NCBI GenBank assembly: GCA_965208605.1
Contig: OZ242345.1
Span: 2,604,001 to 2,668,000 of the forward strand
Direction: 5' to 3'
DNA: 64,000 bases
Source: UBA9659 sp965208605
Lineage (GTDB): Bacteria; Pseudomonadota; Gammaproteobacteria; Pseudomonadales; Azotimanducaceae
The first letter of the stretch is position 1. Each line of letters opens with the position of its first letter. The translations under genes were made by a program, and so were the position numbers. The notes below the pieces were generated by a model. It saw only the letters and a program-made list of their open reading frames with translations. It did no database searches and was not told the DNA's origin. This document shows positions 50,969 through 60,271 of the stretch, piece by piece.

Positions 50969-53900
50969 GCAGCCTCGCTCCGAGCGCAAGACGCAAAACC
51001 GTGTCATCGCCCTGTTCACCGACTCGGCGCGAGCGGACTGTCTTGGCTACCGCTATCTCGGTGAGTGGCACCAGCGGGAAAACAACCGCTGCATTGAGAC
51101 CAATATCCTCCGCGAAAACCTGACTGCCCGCGGCTACTCCGCCGCTCATATCTCGGCTGCCCTGCAAAAGCTGGAGACCGCCGCCGACTCGACGGGCATC
51201 ACGCTCTACCAAGCCAACCTGCGCACCTATCAGCTATTGCACTATGGCGTGAAGGTACAGATCGCTGCCGGGCAGGCGCACGAAACGGTGCACCTGATTG
51301 ACTGGGAGCACCCTGAGAAGAACGACTTCGCGCTGGCCGAGGAGGTGACGCTGAAAGACGGTTACCAGCGGCGGCCCGACCTCGTCCTCTACATCAATGG
51401 CCTTGCCATCGCGGTGATCGAACTCAAGCGAAGCTCGGTGGAAGTGGCCGACGGCGTACGGCAACTCATCACCAACCAGGAAGAGAACTTCAACAAGGGT
51501 TTCTTCAGCACCGTACAACTCGTGCTGGCGGGCAGTGATTCGCAAGGGCTGCGCTACGGCACCACGGGCACGTCGGAGCAGTTCTTCGTGGCGTGGAAAG
51601 ACAAAGAAGCAGACGGCACTCCCGCCGCCGGCGCGTTACTCGACCGGCCGCTGGCGCAACTCTGTGAGAAGACCCTGCTGCTTGACCTGATTCGCAACTT
51701 TATGATCTTCGATGCCGGCCAGAAGAAGGTGCCGCGGCCGCACCAGTTTTTCGGCGTGAAGGCCGCACAGGAACGCATGGACAAGCGCGAAGGCGGTGTC
51801 ATCTGGCATACCCAGGGTAGCGGCAAGAGCATCTTGATGGTGCTGATCGCCAAGTGGCTGCTTGAACGCGACTCAGATGCACGTGTCCTTGTCATCACCG
51901 ACCGCGACGAACTGGACAAACAGATCGAGGGGGTCATGAAAAGCGCGGATGTTGTTGCTGCAGAGTCGCCTTCACCGCGCATCACATCGCGGGCGGAGTT
52001 TGTGGATAAGCTCGGGACGGCTATGCCGCGCCTCTTGTGTGCGCTGATCCACAAGTTCGACACCGCCGACTTCACGGGTGAATCCCCGCGCGTGACCGGG
52101 AACTTCTATGTGTTCGTAGATGAGTGTCACCGCACTCAGGGCGGCAACATGAACAGGCAGATGAAGCGCTGGCTGGAGGGCGCGATCTTTATCGGCTTCA
52201 CCGGCACGCCGCTCCTGCGCAAAGACAAGGTGATGACGCGGGATGTCTTCGGCACCTACATCCACACCTACAAGTTCCACGAGGGAGTCGCCGACGGCGT
52301 CATTCTGGACCTCAAGTACGAGGCCCGCGACGTCCCGCAGCGGCTGACTTCGCAGGCGGCGATTGACCAGTGGTTCGAGCAGAAGACCAAAAATTTGAAT
52401 AACTTCCAGAAGGCGCTGGTGCGCAAACGCTGGGCGACAATGGAAGAATTGTCGAGCGCGGAGGGGCGCAAGCGGGAGATTATCGCCAATATCATTGGCG
52501 ACTTTGCCCTCAAGCCACGATTAAACAACAACCGTGGCACGGCGCTCTTGGTGACCGCCTCGATCTATGATGCGTGCCACTACTTCCGGCTACTGCAGAA
52601 CACGAGCTTCGGCTCTTACTGCGGAATCATCACATCCTACGAGCCGAACCACAATTTGATCTCGCGCGAATCCGACAACAGCGACGAACACTACAAGTTT
52701 GACACCTACACACAGCACGTCCTCAATAACCAGACCACCAAGCAGTACGAGGACGAAGCCAAGCGCTGCTTTATTAAGGAGCCGGCGAACATGAAACTGC
52801 TAATTGTTGTCAGCAAGTTGCTGACCGGCTTCGATGCGCCGAGTTGTTCATGTGTCTACCTCGACGACAAGTTGCACGACCACAGCCTGTTCCAAGCCAT
52901 CTGCCGTACCAACCGTCTTGATGGCGACGACAAGGATTACGGCCACATCGTCGACTTCAAGGAACTATTCGGCGACGTGCAGCAGGCGATTGCCGTCTAC
53001 AACTCCGACGAGTTGGACACCGACGAAGGCGGCGGCGATAACAACGTCCACCTCAAGGACTGGCTGGAAGAAGGTAAGAAAAAACTCGACGAGGCTCGGG
53101 AAGCCATGCACTATCTGTGCGAGCCGGTGGTGCTACCGCGCGAGGTGGAGCAGTTCCTGCGTTACTTCTGCGGCGATGCCGCCAACCCGAACGCGCTGAG
53201 CGAGACCGAGTCGCTCCGGATTTCTTTCTACAAGGCAGTCGCGGTCTTTGTCCGTGCCTTCGCGGCCATTGCGCAAAATCTCACCGAAGCAGGGTATTCC
53301 GCCTCCGACCTAGCCTCGCTTCAGAAGGATGTCAAGTTCTACAGCGAGATCCGTTCTGCCATCAAGAAGCACTCGGGGGAGGAACTCGACATCAAGCCCT
53401 ACGAGGCTGACATGCGCCACCTGATCAATACCTACATTCAGGCCGACCCGGCGGCCGACTTGGGCGCACTAGGCGAGATGTCGCTGACGGAGCTCATCAT
53501 CGAGACTGGAATCCACGACGCCATCGCCAGGAAGCTCAACGCGAAGGGCAAGCTTTCGAAGAACGCCATCGCCGAGGGGATCATCAACAACATCCGTAAG
53601 ACGATCATCCGCGACCGACTTGCCGACCCTCGATTCTACGAGCAGATGTCGACACTGCTCGACGATTTGATCACGCAAAGCAGGGCGGGTACGGCGGCAT
53701 ACGAGGAGTTTTTGCGGAAGGCTGAGGCACTGGCTAAGCAGACGGAAAGGACGCAACCCGATGAGGGCGTACCCGCGGTGCTGCACGGCAAGCGCGAGGC
53801 GATAGTGATCTACAACAACCTCCCGCAGATCCTGGCGGCAGCGCGGGGCGGAGCTACCAGCGCGGCTGAACCTCAGGTCGATTACAGGGATAAACTCGTC

Positions 53901-54071
53901 AAGTTGGCTTTGGAGATCGACCACGTGATGCACGAGCAGGCACCCGCAGGCTGGAAGGGCGACCAAGCACGCGAAGCGCAGGTGCAGAATGCGCTCTTCC
54001 CGCTTCTTAATCGTGACCGCGAGGCCACCCGAGCGCTCTTCGAACTGGTCAGGAACCAGCCGGGCTACTGA
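50961..54071 (+). CDS. hsdR: Type I restriction endonuclease subunit R, second system
   Basis: A 1036-residue HsdR of the EcoR124-like branch. The nuclease region reads RPDLVLYINGLAIAVIELKR with the D...ExK core (about 132-153). Helicase motifs are HTQGSGKSILMVLI, YVFVDECHRTQGG and FIGFTGTPLL. A long helical C-terminus follows. The stop overlaps the next ATG (TGATG). All three subunits look intact, so the system is probably active. Confidence 0.93.
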   Translation: MPEQPRSERKTQNRVIALFTDSARADCLGYRYLGEWHQRENNRCIETNILRENLTARGYSAAHISAALQKLETAADSTGITLYQANLRTYQLLHYGVKVQIAAGQAHETVHLIDWEHPEKNDFALAEEVTLKDGYQRRPDLVLYINGLAIAVIELKRSSVEVADGVRQLITNQEENFNKGFFSTVQLVLAGSDSQGLRYGTTGTSEQFFVAWKDKEADGTPAAGALLDRPLAQLCEKTLLLDLIRNFMIFDAGQKKVPRPHQFFGVKAAQERMDKREGGVIWHTQGSGKSILMVLIAKWLLERDSDARVLVITDRDELDKQIEGVMKSADVVAAESPSPRITSRAEFVDKLGTAMPRLLCALIHKFDTADFTGESPRVTGNFYVFVDECHRTQGGNMNRQMKRWLEGAIFIGFTGTPLLRKDKVMTRDVFGTYIHTYKFHEGVADGVILDLKYEARDVPQRLTSQAAIDQWFEQKTKNLNNFQKALVRKRWATMEELSSAEGRKREIIANIIGDFALKPRLNNNRGTALLVTASIYDACHYFRLLQNTSFGSYCGIITSYEPNHNLISRESDNSDEHYKFDTYTQHVLNNQTTKQYEDEAKRCFIKEPANMKLLIVVSKLLTGFDAPSCSCVYLDDKLHDHSLFQAICRTNRLDGDDKDYGHIVDFKELFGDVQQAIAVYNSDELDTDEGGGDNNVHLKDWLEEGKKKLDEAREAMHYLCEPVVLPREVEQFLRYFCGDAANPNALSETESLRISFYKAVAVFVRAFAAIAQNLTEAGYSASDLASLQKDVKFYSEIRSAIKKHSGEELDIKPYEADMRHLINTYIQADPAADLGALGEMSLTELIIETGIHDAIARKLNAKGKLSKNAIAEGIINNIRKTIIRDRLADPRFYEQMSTLLDDLITQSRAGTAAYEEFLRKAEALAKQTERTQPDEGVPAVLHGKREAIVIYNNLPQILAAARGGATSAAEPQVDYRDKLVKLALEIDHVMHEQAPAGWKGDQAREAQVQNALFPLLNRDREATRALFELVRNQPGY

Positions 54072-54787
54072 TGGTGGAGACGATTCGGATCAGCGACATC
54101 ACCATCTTCGTGACGCGCAAGAACATCAAGCACGCGCACCTATCGGTGCACCCACCCAGCGGACGCGTCACGCTTGTCGCGCCTAAGGAGACGCGCCCTG
54201 AAGTGGCCCGAGCCTATGCCGTGTCCAGGATTGGTTGGATTCGCGATAAACAGAAGAAACTACGTGACCAGGTGCGTGAGACAACCCGGCAGTTTGTCGA
54301 GCGGGAGAGCCACTACCTCTGGGGCCGGCGATATCTCCTTTCCATCGCCGAAGAGGATGCGAAGCCTTCCGTTCAACTCAGCCACCGCAAAATCACACTG
54401 ACCGTGCGTCCAGGTAGCGATGTTCGGAAGCGATCCGCGGTACTTCACGAGTGGCACAAATCGCTTCTACACGAAGTGGTGCCCGCTCTCATTCAGAAGT
54501 GGGAGCCAAAACTAAAGGTGAAAGTGGTCGGCTATTTCCTACAACGAATGAAAACCAAGTGGGGAGGTTGCAATCACAAGGCAGGACATATCCGGCTTAA
54601 TACGGAACTCGTGAAAAAGCCAAAGGATCTTCTCGAATACGTCATCGTACATGAAATGACGCACCTCATTGAGCCTAGGCACAGCGATCGCTTCATCGCC
54701 ATTCTCGGTGAGCATTACCCAACCTGGCGCGAAGCACGCGCTGAACTCAACGACCTTCCGCTTGTTGCGGAGGCGTGGAAGTACTGA
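54071..54787 (+). CDS. YgjP-like zinc metallopeptidase-domain protein
   Basis: A 238-residue protein of the YgjP/DUF45 family. The zinc motif is VIVHEMTHLIEPRHSDRFI: HExxH with a third His seven to eight residues on. The preceding KTKWGGCN is also a family mark. This gene is often found directly after hsdR of type I operons, and here it overlaps the hsdR stop by one base. A role in restriction control is guessed at but not known. Confidence 0.85.
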   Translation: MVETIRISDITIFVTRKNIKHAHLSVHPPSGRVTLVAPKETRPEVARAYAVSRIGWIRDKQKKLRDQVRETTRQFVERESHYLWGRRYLLSIAEEDAKPSVQLSHRKITLTVRPGSDVRKRSAVLHEWHKSLLHEVVPALIQKWEPKLKVKVVGYFLQRMKTKWGGCNHKAGHIRLNTELVKKPKDLLEYVIVHEMTHLIEPRHSDRFIAILGEHYPTWREARAELNDLPLVAEAWKY

Positions 54788-54839
54788 TTGTGCATAGACC
54801 CACCCTCAACGCGAGAATGTCAGTGCCAGAGCAGCGCGG

Positions 54840-55017
54840 TGGAGTAGGCTTAGTGCACATAACCAAGGGCAACTTGGCGCGAATAAAAATCCCGCTCCCG
54901 CCCCTCGCCACCCAACAAACCATCGTGGCCGAGCAAGCGTTGGTAACCGCCAACTACCTGCAACTCTCCGAGCAGAAAAATTGCATATATCCATTCAATC
55001 ATTCAGCAAAAAAATAG
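54840..55017 (+). pseudogene. hsdS: hsdS C-terminal fragment
   Basis: In frame, GLVHITKGNLARIKIPLPPL followed by ATQQTIVAEQALVTAN matches the end of a specificity subunit (or M-S fusion), where PLPPLxxQxxIVAE is the conserved helix start. No upstream hsdS body exists: the reading frame enters from the 3' end of the metallopeptidase gene. It is a relic of another type I system. See also 58565. Confidence 0.6.
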
Positions 55018-55096
55018 ATAATGCGGCTCTGTTCCATACCTTCCTTCGCGGACTGATAATCGTGGGAGTCCGCGTTCACGAATTCGAGATTACAAC

Positions 55097-56473
55097 ATGA
55101 CAACAAAACACATTCTCAAAGCACGAGACGACAAGGCACCCGTCGTATTTGTAGACAGCGACAACGAAGGAAAATTCAAACTTGCCACTGGCGCCGACTG
55201 CTCGTGGATAGCTGCTGAAACTGAATTCGGACCTGATTTAATCCGAAAGCGAATCGAGCCATGGTTAACGGCGCTTTTCCAATCAGAGCACCTTGCGCTT
55301 CTGGCAGGGTCTGGTCTCTCTAACGCCGTCCACCGTTTAGCCACAGAAGAACACCTTCCAGGAATGAGAGAGACAACGTTCACCCACTACAGCGCAGAAA
55401 TATCAGACAAGGCCAAAGAGTCCGCGGAACTCGCAGGGAGAGAAGAGGGAAATATTGAAGATCAGATCCGTATCGTAAACGAATTGATCCGGGGTCTTGA
55501 AATTCTCTCGCCACACAATGCCAGTTATGAAGAGTCGTTGGAGTCTCTTCAATCGGAACTGGAGGACGTCCTCGAAAACTTTGCTGATTCAATTCTCAAA
55601 GGAGAGAACGGGCTGATCACTGCTCCGCTGGATAAGCGCGAGGAAGCATTCAACTATCTCGTGAGTTTTCTGATGAGCTTCGCGAGCAGGACGGGAACCC
55701 GAGACCGACTTCAGATATTCACGACTAATTACGATCGCTTCATAGAGGCAGGAGCAGATGTCGCAGGGCTTCACCTCATTGACCGTTTTATTGGGTCCCT
55801 CGCACCCGTATTCAGGTCATCTCGTCTCGACATTGACATGCATTACAACCCGCCAGGAATCCGCGGCGAACCTCGCTACCTTGAAGGAGTCGCACGCTTC
55901 ACAAAATTGCATGGTTCCTTGGATTGGATAAGCACGGAAGGACAAATCCGGAAAATCGGACTTCCATTCGGCAGTGAGAAAATTGAACCCTACCTGAAAG
56001 CCCCCGGGCTGAGTGATGGTGAAGCATTAAATCTGATGATTTATCCCAATGCAGCAAAAGACCGTGAGACGACGGCTTACCCCTATGTTGAACTTTTTCG
56101 TGATTTTGCCGCTTCAGTCTGTCGCCCAAACAGCACACTGATTTCGTTTGGGTACGGCTTCGGTGATGAACACATCAACCGAGTTATTGAAGATATGTTG
56201 ACGATTCCGTCCGCACACTTGGTCGTCATCACTTATGGAGATCCATTGAATCGAATCATGGAAACCTACGAGAAACTTGGTCGTCCCGCCCAAATCACAC
56301 TACTTATTGGGCCTCATCTGGGTAACTTGAAAAATCTGATCGACAACTACATGCCGAAACCCGCGATTGACCGGACCACATTTAGGATGTCCGAGTTGCT
56401 GAAATCCCGGTGGGGTACGACGCAGGCGGAGTCTGTTCCTCAAATACCTGAACCGGATGCTGCTAATGAGTGA
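55097..56473 (+). CDS. SIR2-domain protein of a SIR2-HerA defence pair
   Basis: A 458-residue protein with a SIR2-like NADase domain. LLAGSGLSNAV (about 73-83) is the nucleotide-binding start, FTTNYDRFIEAG the central conserved segment and FTKLHGSLDW contains the catalytic His. SIR2 proteins paired with HerA-type ATPases form a known anti-phage system that depletes NAD+ on infection. Its 3' end overlaps the HerA-like gene by 8 bp, so the two are translated together. A long helical insert (about 100-190) is specific to this branch. Confidence 0.85.
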   Translation: MTTKHILKARDDKAPVVFVDSDNEGKFKLATGADCSWIAAETEFGPDLIRKRIEPWLTALFQSEHLALLAGSGLSNAVHRLATEEHLPGMRETTFTHYSAEISDKAKESAELAGREEGNIEDQIRIVNELIRGLEILSPHNASYEESLESLQSELEDVLENFADSILKGENGLITAPLDKREEAFNYLVSFLMSFASRTGTRDRLQIFTTNYDRFIEAGADVAGLHLIDRFIGSLAPVFRSSRLDIDMHYNPPGIRGEPRYLEGVARFTKLHGSLDWISTEGQIRKIGLPFGSEKIEPYLKAPGLSDGEALNLMIYPNAAKDRETTAYPYVELFRDFAASVCRPNSTLISFGYGFGDEHINRVIEDMLTIPSAHLVVITYGDPLNRIMETYEKLGRPAQITLLIGPHLGNLKNLIDNYMPKPAIDRTTFRMSELLKSRWGTTQAESVPQIPEPDAANE

Positions 56474-58559
56474 AACGCCCTTTGAACATGCTGGAAGTCT
56501 CCGCATCGGGACTGTTGACTTTGTCTCTCCTGATGAAATCAAAGTTCTGCTGGATATTGAAGCTCCTGATTCCGTCGCGTTGAATGCGGGTTCTCCTCGC
56601 CCATTTCCCCGAGTGAACGGATACGTGCTCATTCCTGTTGATGACAGTTATCTGGTCGGTCAAATCGAATGGCTTACTGTCGAGCGTTCTTCCTTCCCAA
56701 AGCGCAAAGGAATGCAGGATTTTGGGTTGATTGATCTACCTTATCCGCTTCGACGAATGAGTCTAAATCCATTGGGAACTCTCCGAAAGAAACCGAATTC
56801 GACTTCCGAATATAGATTCCAACGCGGTGCAGACTCTCTTCCTTCAATCGGAACAGGGGTGCTTCTACCAACTGAGAAACAACTCCATTCAATCATTGAA
56901 TCTGGAGACCGGCGGCGCGTAAAAATAGGAACTAGCCCATTGGCGGCACACGCCGAAGTCCGAGTTGATCCAGATCGGATCTTTGGCCGACATCTCGCAG
57001 TGTTGGGAAACACGGGAAGCGGGAAATCCTGCTCGGTATCCGGCCTAATTCAATGGTCTCTTGAACAGGCAAGGTTAGCCCGAGGATCTACTCCCAATGC
57101 CCGTTTTATTGTGCTTGACCCCAACGGGGAGTATGCCCACGCCTTCGGTGAATCTGCGAGAGTGTTCCAAGTGGACGCTGAAAAGAATCCGCTCAAAGTG
57201 CCGCTTTGGTTTTGGAACAGTGCTGAGTGGTGTGCTTTCACCCAAGCCAGCGCACGTGCGCAAGTGCCTTTGCTCAAGCGCGCATTGAGATCAATGCGCA
57301 ATGGACAGTTTGAGGTGAGCGATAATGTTGAAATTGAAGCGCGTAGGTTTGTTGGAATCATATTGCAGGCCACGATTTTTGGAAAAAAATCTGGAGATCC
57401 ATATAAAGGCTTCCCTCACTCAAAAAACTTTACGGAGCGCCTTTTAACTTGGGCAACGAGCATCAGAGGATATAGCACACAAATAAATGTAGATCTGGGC
57501 TCGTTGCATCAAGCCTTGGAAAATATAGGCACCGATCATAAAAACGAGAGATACTCTACCTACGCAGTATCTGAAGTCGATACACTCATTGAAGAAATGC
57601 GGTCTGCCTACACTGCGATGGGCGGAGACATAAGTGACCCACTCCCGAAGAATGAAGATATTCCAGTACAATTTTCTGGAAAGGTATTCGTTGATTTCCT
57701 TGAAATGTTGGCGCAAACGACTGGAAACGAGCAGTACATTGAGTTCCTTCTCACCCGTATTCGCACCATGTTGGCTGACACCCGAATGAGTCCAATCATA
57801 GGAGACGATGACGGGGTCACTCTCGAGAAATGGCTGGGAGACTATATTGGAAGAGCACCGGAAGACGATAAGTGTGTCACCGTCATTGATCTCTCGCTTG
57901 TCCCCGCAGAGATCATGCACCTCGTAACATCGGTTATCTCCCGGATGTGCTTTGAGTTCCTCCAACGCTACCGCAAACTGTACACCAAGACTTTCCCAAC
58001 CGTCCTCGTTATGGAAGAGGCGCATACGTTTGTGAAACGGTATCGCGAAGATTCTGAATACCCTAATGTCTCTTCGATCTGCTGCCAAGCATTTGAGAAA
58101 ATCGCTCGGGAGGGGCGGAAGTTTGGAATGGGGCTTGTTCTTTCATCGCAACGGCCATCGGAATTGTCGCCGACTGTTCTTTCACAGTGCAACACCTTCT
58201 TATTGCATCGAATCAGCAACGATCGAGACCAAGAGCTGGTCCACAAGCTTGTTCCCGATAATTTGAGAGGGCTTCTACGGGAGTTGCCTTCTCTTCCGTC
58301 TCAGAATGCGATTCTCCTTGGATGGGCTTCTGAATTGCCGGTGATGGTGCGGATGAATGATTTACCAAAAGATAAGCAGCCTCAATCGGCAGATCCAGAT
58401 TATTGGGATGTCTGGACAGGGAAAAATCCTGCCGGCAATCCAGTGGAGCGGGCCCCCAATTGGAAGGCAGTCGCGGACGATTGGATGGGACATGTAACGG
58501 ACACTGAACCAGCTGATGCATCCGACGAAGACTCCAATATCGACGATATTCCTTTCTAG
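56466..58559 (+). CDS. HerA-like hexameric ATPase of a SIR2-HerA pair
   Basis: A 697-residue HerA/FtsK-type ATPase. A beta-rich HAS-barrel N-terminus (to about 150) precedes Walker A in AVLGNTGSGKSCSVSGL. Walker B is VLVMEEAHTFVKRY, followed by FGMGLVLSSQRPSELSP, the sensor and arginine-finger region. I start at ATG 56466, in the overlap with the SIR2 stop; ATG at 56457 is a possible alternative. In known SIR2-HerA systems the ATPase forms a hexamer on which the SIR2 effector assembles. Confidence 0.88.
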   Translation: MSETPFEHAGSLRIGTVDFVSPDEIKVLLDIEAPDSVALNAGSPRPFPRVNGYVLIPVDDSYLVGQIEWLTVERSSFPKRKGMQDFGLIDLPYPLRRMSLNPLGTLRKKPNSTSEYRFQRGADSLPSIGTGVLLPTEKQLHSIIESGDRRRVKIGTSPLAAHAEVRVDPDRIFGRHLAVLGNTGSGKSCSVSGLIQWSLEQARLARGSTPNARFIVLDPNGEYAHAFGESARVFQVDAEKNPLKVPLWFWNSAEWCAFTQASARAQVPLLKRALRSMRNGQFEVSDNVEIEARRFVGIILQATIFGKKSGDPYKGFPHSKNFTERLLTWATSIRGYSTQINVDLGSLHQALENIGTDHKNERYSTYAVSEVDTLIEEMRSAYTAMGGDISDPLPKNEDIPVQFSGKVFVDFLEMLAQTTGNEQYIEFLLTRIRTMLADTRMSPIIGDDDGVTLEKWLGDYIGRAPEDDKCVTVIDLSLVPAEIMHLVTSVISRMCFEFLQRYRKLYTKTFPTVLVMEEAHTFVKRYREDSEYPNVSSICCQAFEKIAREGRKFGMGLVLSSQRPSELSPTVLSQCNTFLLHRISNDRDQELVHKLVPDNLRGLLRELPSLPSQNAILLGWASELPVMVRMNDLPKDKQPQSADPDYWDVWTGKNPAGNPVERAPNWKAVADDWMGHVTDTEPADASDEDSNIDDIPF

Positions 58560-58564
58560 CCATA

Positions 58565-58666
58565 CCCATCCCCTCCGAACACAAAACCGCCCAAGCCAGA
58601 ACCTTTATCTACGCCAAAGTGCGGGAGTTCAATCCGCGACCTACTGAAAACGAAGATACTCTATGA
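58565..58666 (+). pseudogene. hsdR: hsdR N-terminal fragment with internal deletion
   Basis: In frame: IPIPSEHKTAQARTFIYAKV then REFNPRPTENEDTL and stop at 58664-58666. The IPSEHKTVQAR start and the AKVREFNPR region are well separated parts of one HsdR branch; here they are joined after a deletion. The stop overlaps the ATG of the next gene. With the hsdS fragment at 54840 it brackets the SIR2-HerA cassette. Confidence 0.5.
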
Positions 58667-59511
58667 AACCGGAAATATCAGAATTCAGTTATGGGTACGC
58701 TCTTATTGATGAGTTAATAAACTGGCATGGGACAAGACTCACAGCCGCACCGGTGTTCCCTTCTCTCTATCAAGAGGGCCAACCTGGCGGCGGCTACGAT
58801 GTAATGTTGCAGCGTCCAGGCATCCCGCTTTTTCTCCAGTTCAAACTTTCACACTGTATGGTTCGAAGAACTGCGCTGGAAGCGATACATGGTATCTTCC
58901 CGCCTCCATTCTACCGAATGCACATGCGGCCCAAACGACTTTCGAATCAGCATGAAATGCTTCTTGATCTTGAGAAAAAGGGTCACGAAGTTTACTACTC
59001 AGCACCTGCATTCCACACTTGCCAAGAATTCAACGATGCTTATTTGTCACGTCAAGTTAAAGCGCGTTCGCTTTGGATGAAACCATCGGATATTGGCTCG
59101 CTTCTGGACAACGAGGATCACCACGTAGCATTTCTTGACTGGCATGCGGCATTTCTTGGCTGGTCTGTACTATCCCGTCATGGTTTCGGGCCACACTTTT
59201 GTTCAACGCCACGTCCGTTGGATACACCCGGGGATTTTATAGAATTTGAAAACTCTGTTGAACGCTCCTTCAGAAAGAACTCGGAAACGGCACTTGCGGA
59301 AGACACTCTTAAGGGTACGGCAAATCTTCTGTCTAAAATCGTTGAGGAGCACAACCATATTTCGCACAAATCCATGCGCGCTTTACAGACTCAATTAACT
59401 GGTCGTCACCCACTTTATAAAATTGCCGTCTACTCTCATATGTTTTTAGATTCCCATGTGTTTATTGTTATGAATCAAGAGGAATCCGAGCGACAACAGA
59501 GGGCAACCTAA
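58663..59511 (+). CDS. Uncharacterised protein, possible PD-(D/E)xK-like fold
   Basis: A 282-residue protein of no known function to me. The N-terminus has EFSYGYALIDELI and GGGYDVMLQRPG then IPLFLQFKLSHC. A Glu, then Asp, then QxK after a hydrophobic strand resembles a degenerate PD-(D/E)xK nuclease core, but this is a weak pattern. SDIGSLLDNEDHHVAFLDW and a C-terminal helix region follow. It lies 103 bp after the HerA-like gene on the same strand and may be a third member of that system or a leftover neighbour. Confidence 0.6.
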   Translation: MKPEISEFSYGYALIDELINWHGTRLTAAPVFPSLYQEGQPGGGYDVMLQRPGIPLFLQFKLSHCMVRRTALEAIHGIFPPPFYRMHMRPKRLSNQHEMLLDLEKKGHEVYYSAPAFHTCQEFNDAYLSRQVKARSLWMKPSDIGSLLDNEDHHVAFLDWHAAFLGWSVLSRHGFGPHFCSTPRPLDTPGDFIEFENSVERSFRKNSETALAEDTLKGTANLLSKIVEEHNHISHKSMRALQTQLTGRHPLYKIAVYSHMFLDSHVFIVMNQEESERQQRAT

Positions 59512-59633
59512 TCCCGAGAGCATTGACGACTCTCGGCGGAAATCCGAACAAAGCCAATAGCCATTTCGCTTACTGCATCGTCAAAGAGCGCAGTATCCCT
59601 CGTTCCCTCAATCCCACTAAAAATATTTTACAA

Positions 59634-59655
59634 TTTACTCAATGTATTGAGTAAA
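59634..59655. promoter_or_regulatory. Palindromic operator-like site, copy 1
   Basis: A 10-bp arm TTTACTCAAT is followed two bases later by its exact complement. It overlaps the TTG start of the ATPase remnant. The same site is at 60921-60942 and 63645-63666, each time at the head of the same gene. Confidence 0.65.
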
Positions 59656-59907
59656 AATACATTTACCAGCAGTCAGGCGGAGGAGTTGCGGCGGCGGTTA
59701 AAAGAACCCCGACGTTTTATCCAGGCCGTATCGGGTGGCAGAAAAGTGGGCAATGCCACTATGGTGTTGCAGGTGGCGGAGCGGAATCAGTTGCCATACC
59801 ACTTTTCCAGTGCAGATGAACCGACGTTGCGTGGCGATGTCCGGCCCCTGGGGCTATCGCAATTTTCCAAAGGGAAATTGCAGAGAGTCGTGGCAGAATG
59901 TTGCTGA
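59647..59907 (+). pseudogene. AAA ATPase (DUF4143-type) N-terminal remnant, copy 1
   Basis: TTG start then SKNTFTSSQAEELRRRL and RFIQAVSGGRKVGNATMVLQ. The Walker A expected as GPRQVGKTT reads GGRKVGNAT, so the catalytic Lys is lost. Similarity ends at DEPTLRGDV and the frame continues into unrelated sequence to a stop. It is about 97 per cent identical to copy 2 over roughly 190 bp (by eye). Confidence 0.75.
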
Positions 59908-59985
59908 CAATAAAATGAGTCACCGATAGAATAGGGTAGATAGTATCGTTTGACGTTAATAACGCGATACATTATTATTCGAACA

Positions 59986-60264
59986 ATGATTGTATCCTTC
60001 AAATGCGTTGATACCGAAGCCCTATCGAACGGATATAGGGTCAGACGATTCGTAAAAATTGAAAGGGTTGCTCTTCGCAAGCTAAGGCAGCTACAAATCG
60101 CTGACAATATCTCCGATCTAAGAGTTCCTCCAGGAAATCGACTTAAAGCGCTGAAAGGCAATCGGAAAGGCCAACACAGCATTAGAATTAACGATCAGTT
60201 TCGTATCTGTTTTCGTTGGACTACAGTTGGCGCAAGCAATGTGGAGATAGTGGATTACCACTAG
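59986..60264 (+). CDS. higB: RelE/HigB-type toxin
   Basis: A 92-residue RelE-fold toxin of the HigB/GraT kind, a ribosome-dependent mRNA nuclease. MIVSFKCVDTEALSNG is the usual start, RLKALKGNRKGQHSIRIND and QFRICFRW the core. Conserved basic residues are present. I start at ATG 59986; an upstream ATG at 59950 would add residues not typical of the family. Toxin precedes antitoxin by 7 bp, the order usual for higBA. Confidence 0.85.
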   Translation: MIVSFKCVDTEALSNGYRVRRFVKIERVALRKLRQLQIADNISDLRVPPGNRLKALKGNRKGQHSIRINDQFRICFRWTTVGASNVEIVDYH

Positions 60265-60271
60265 GAGATTG

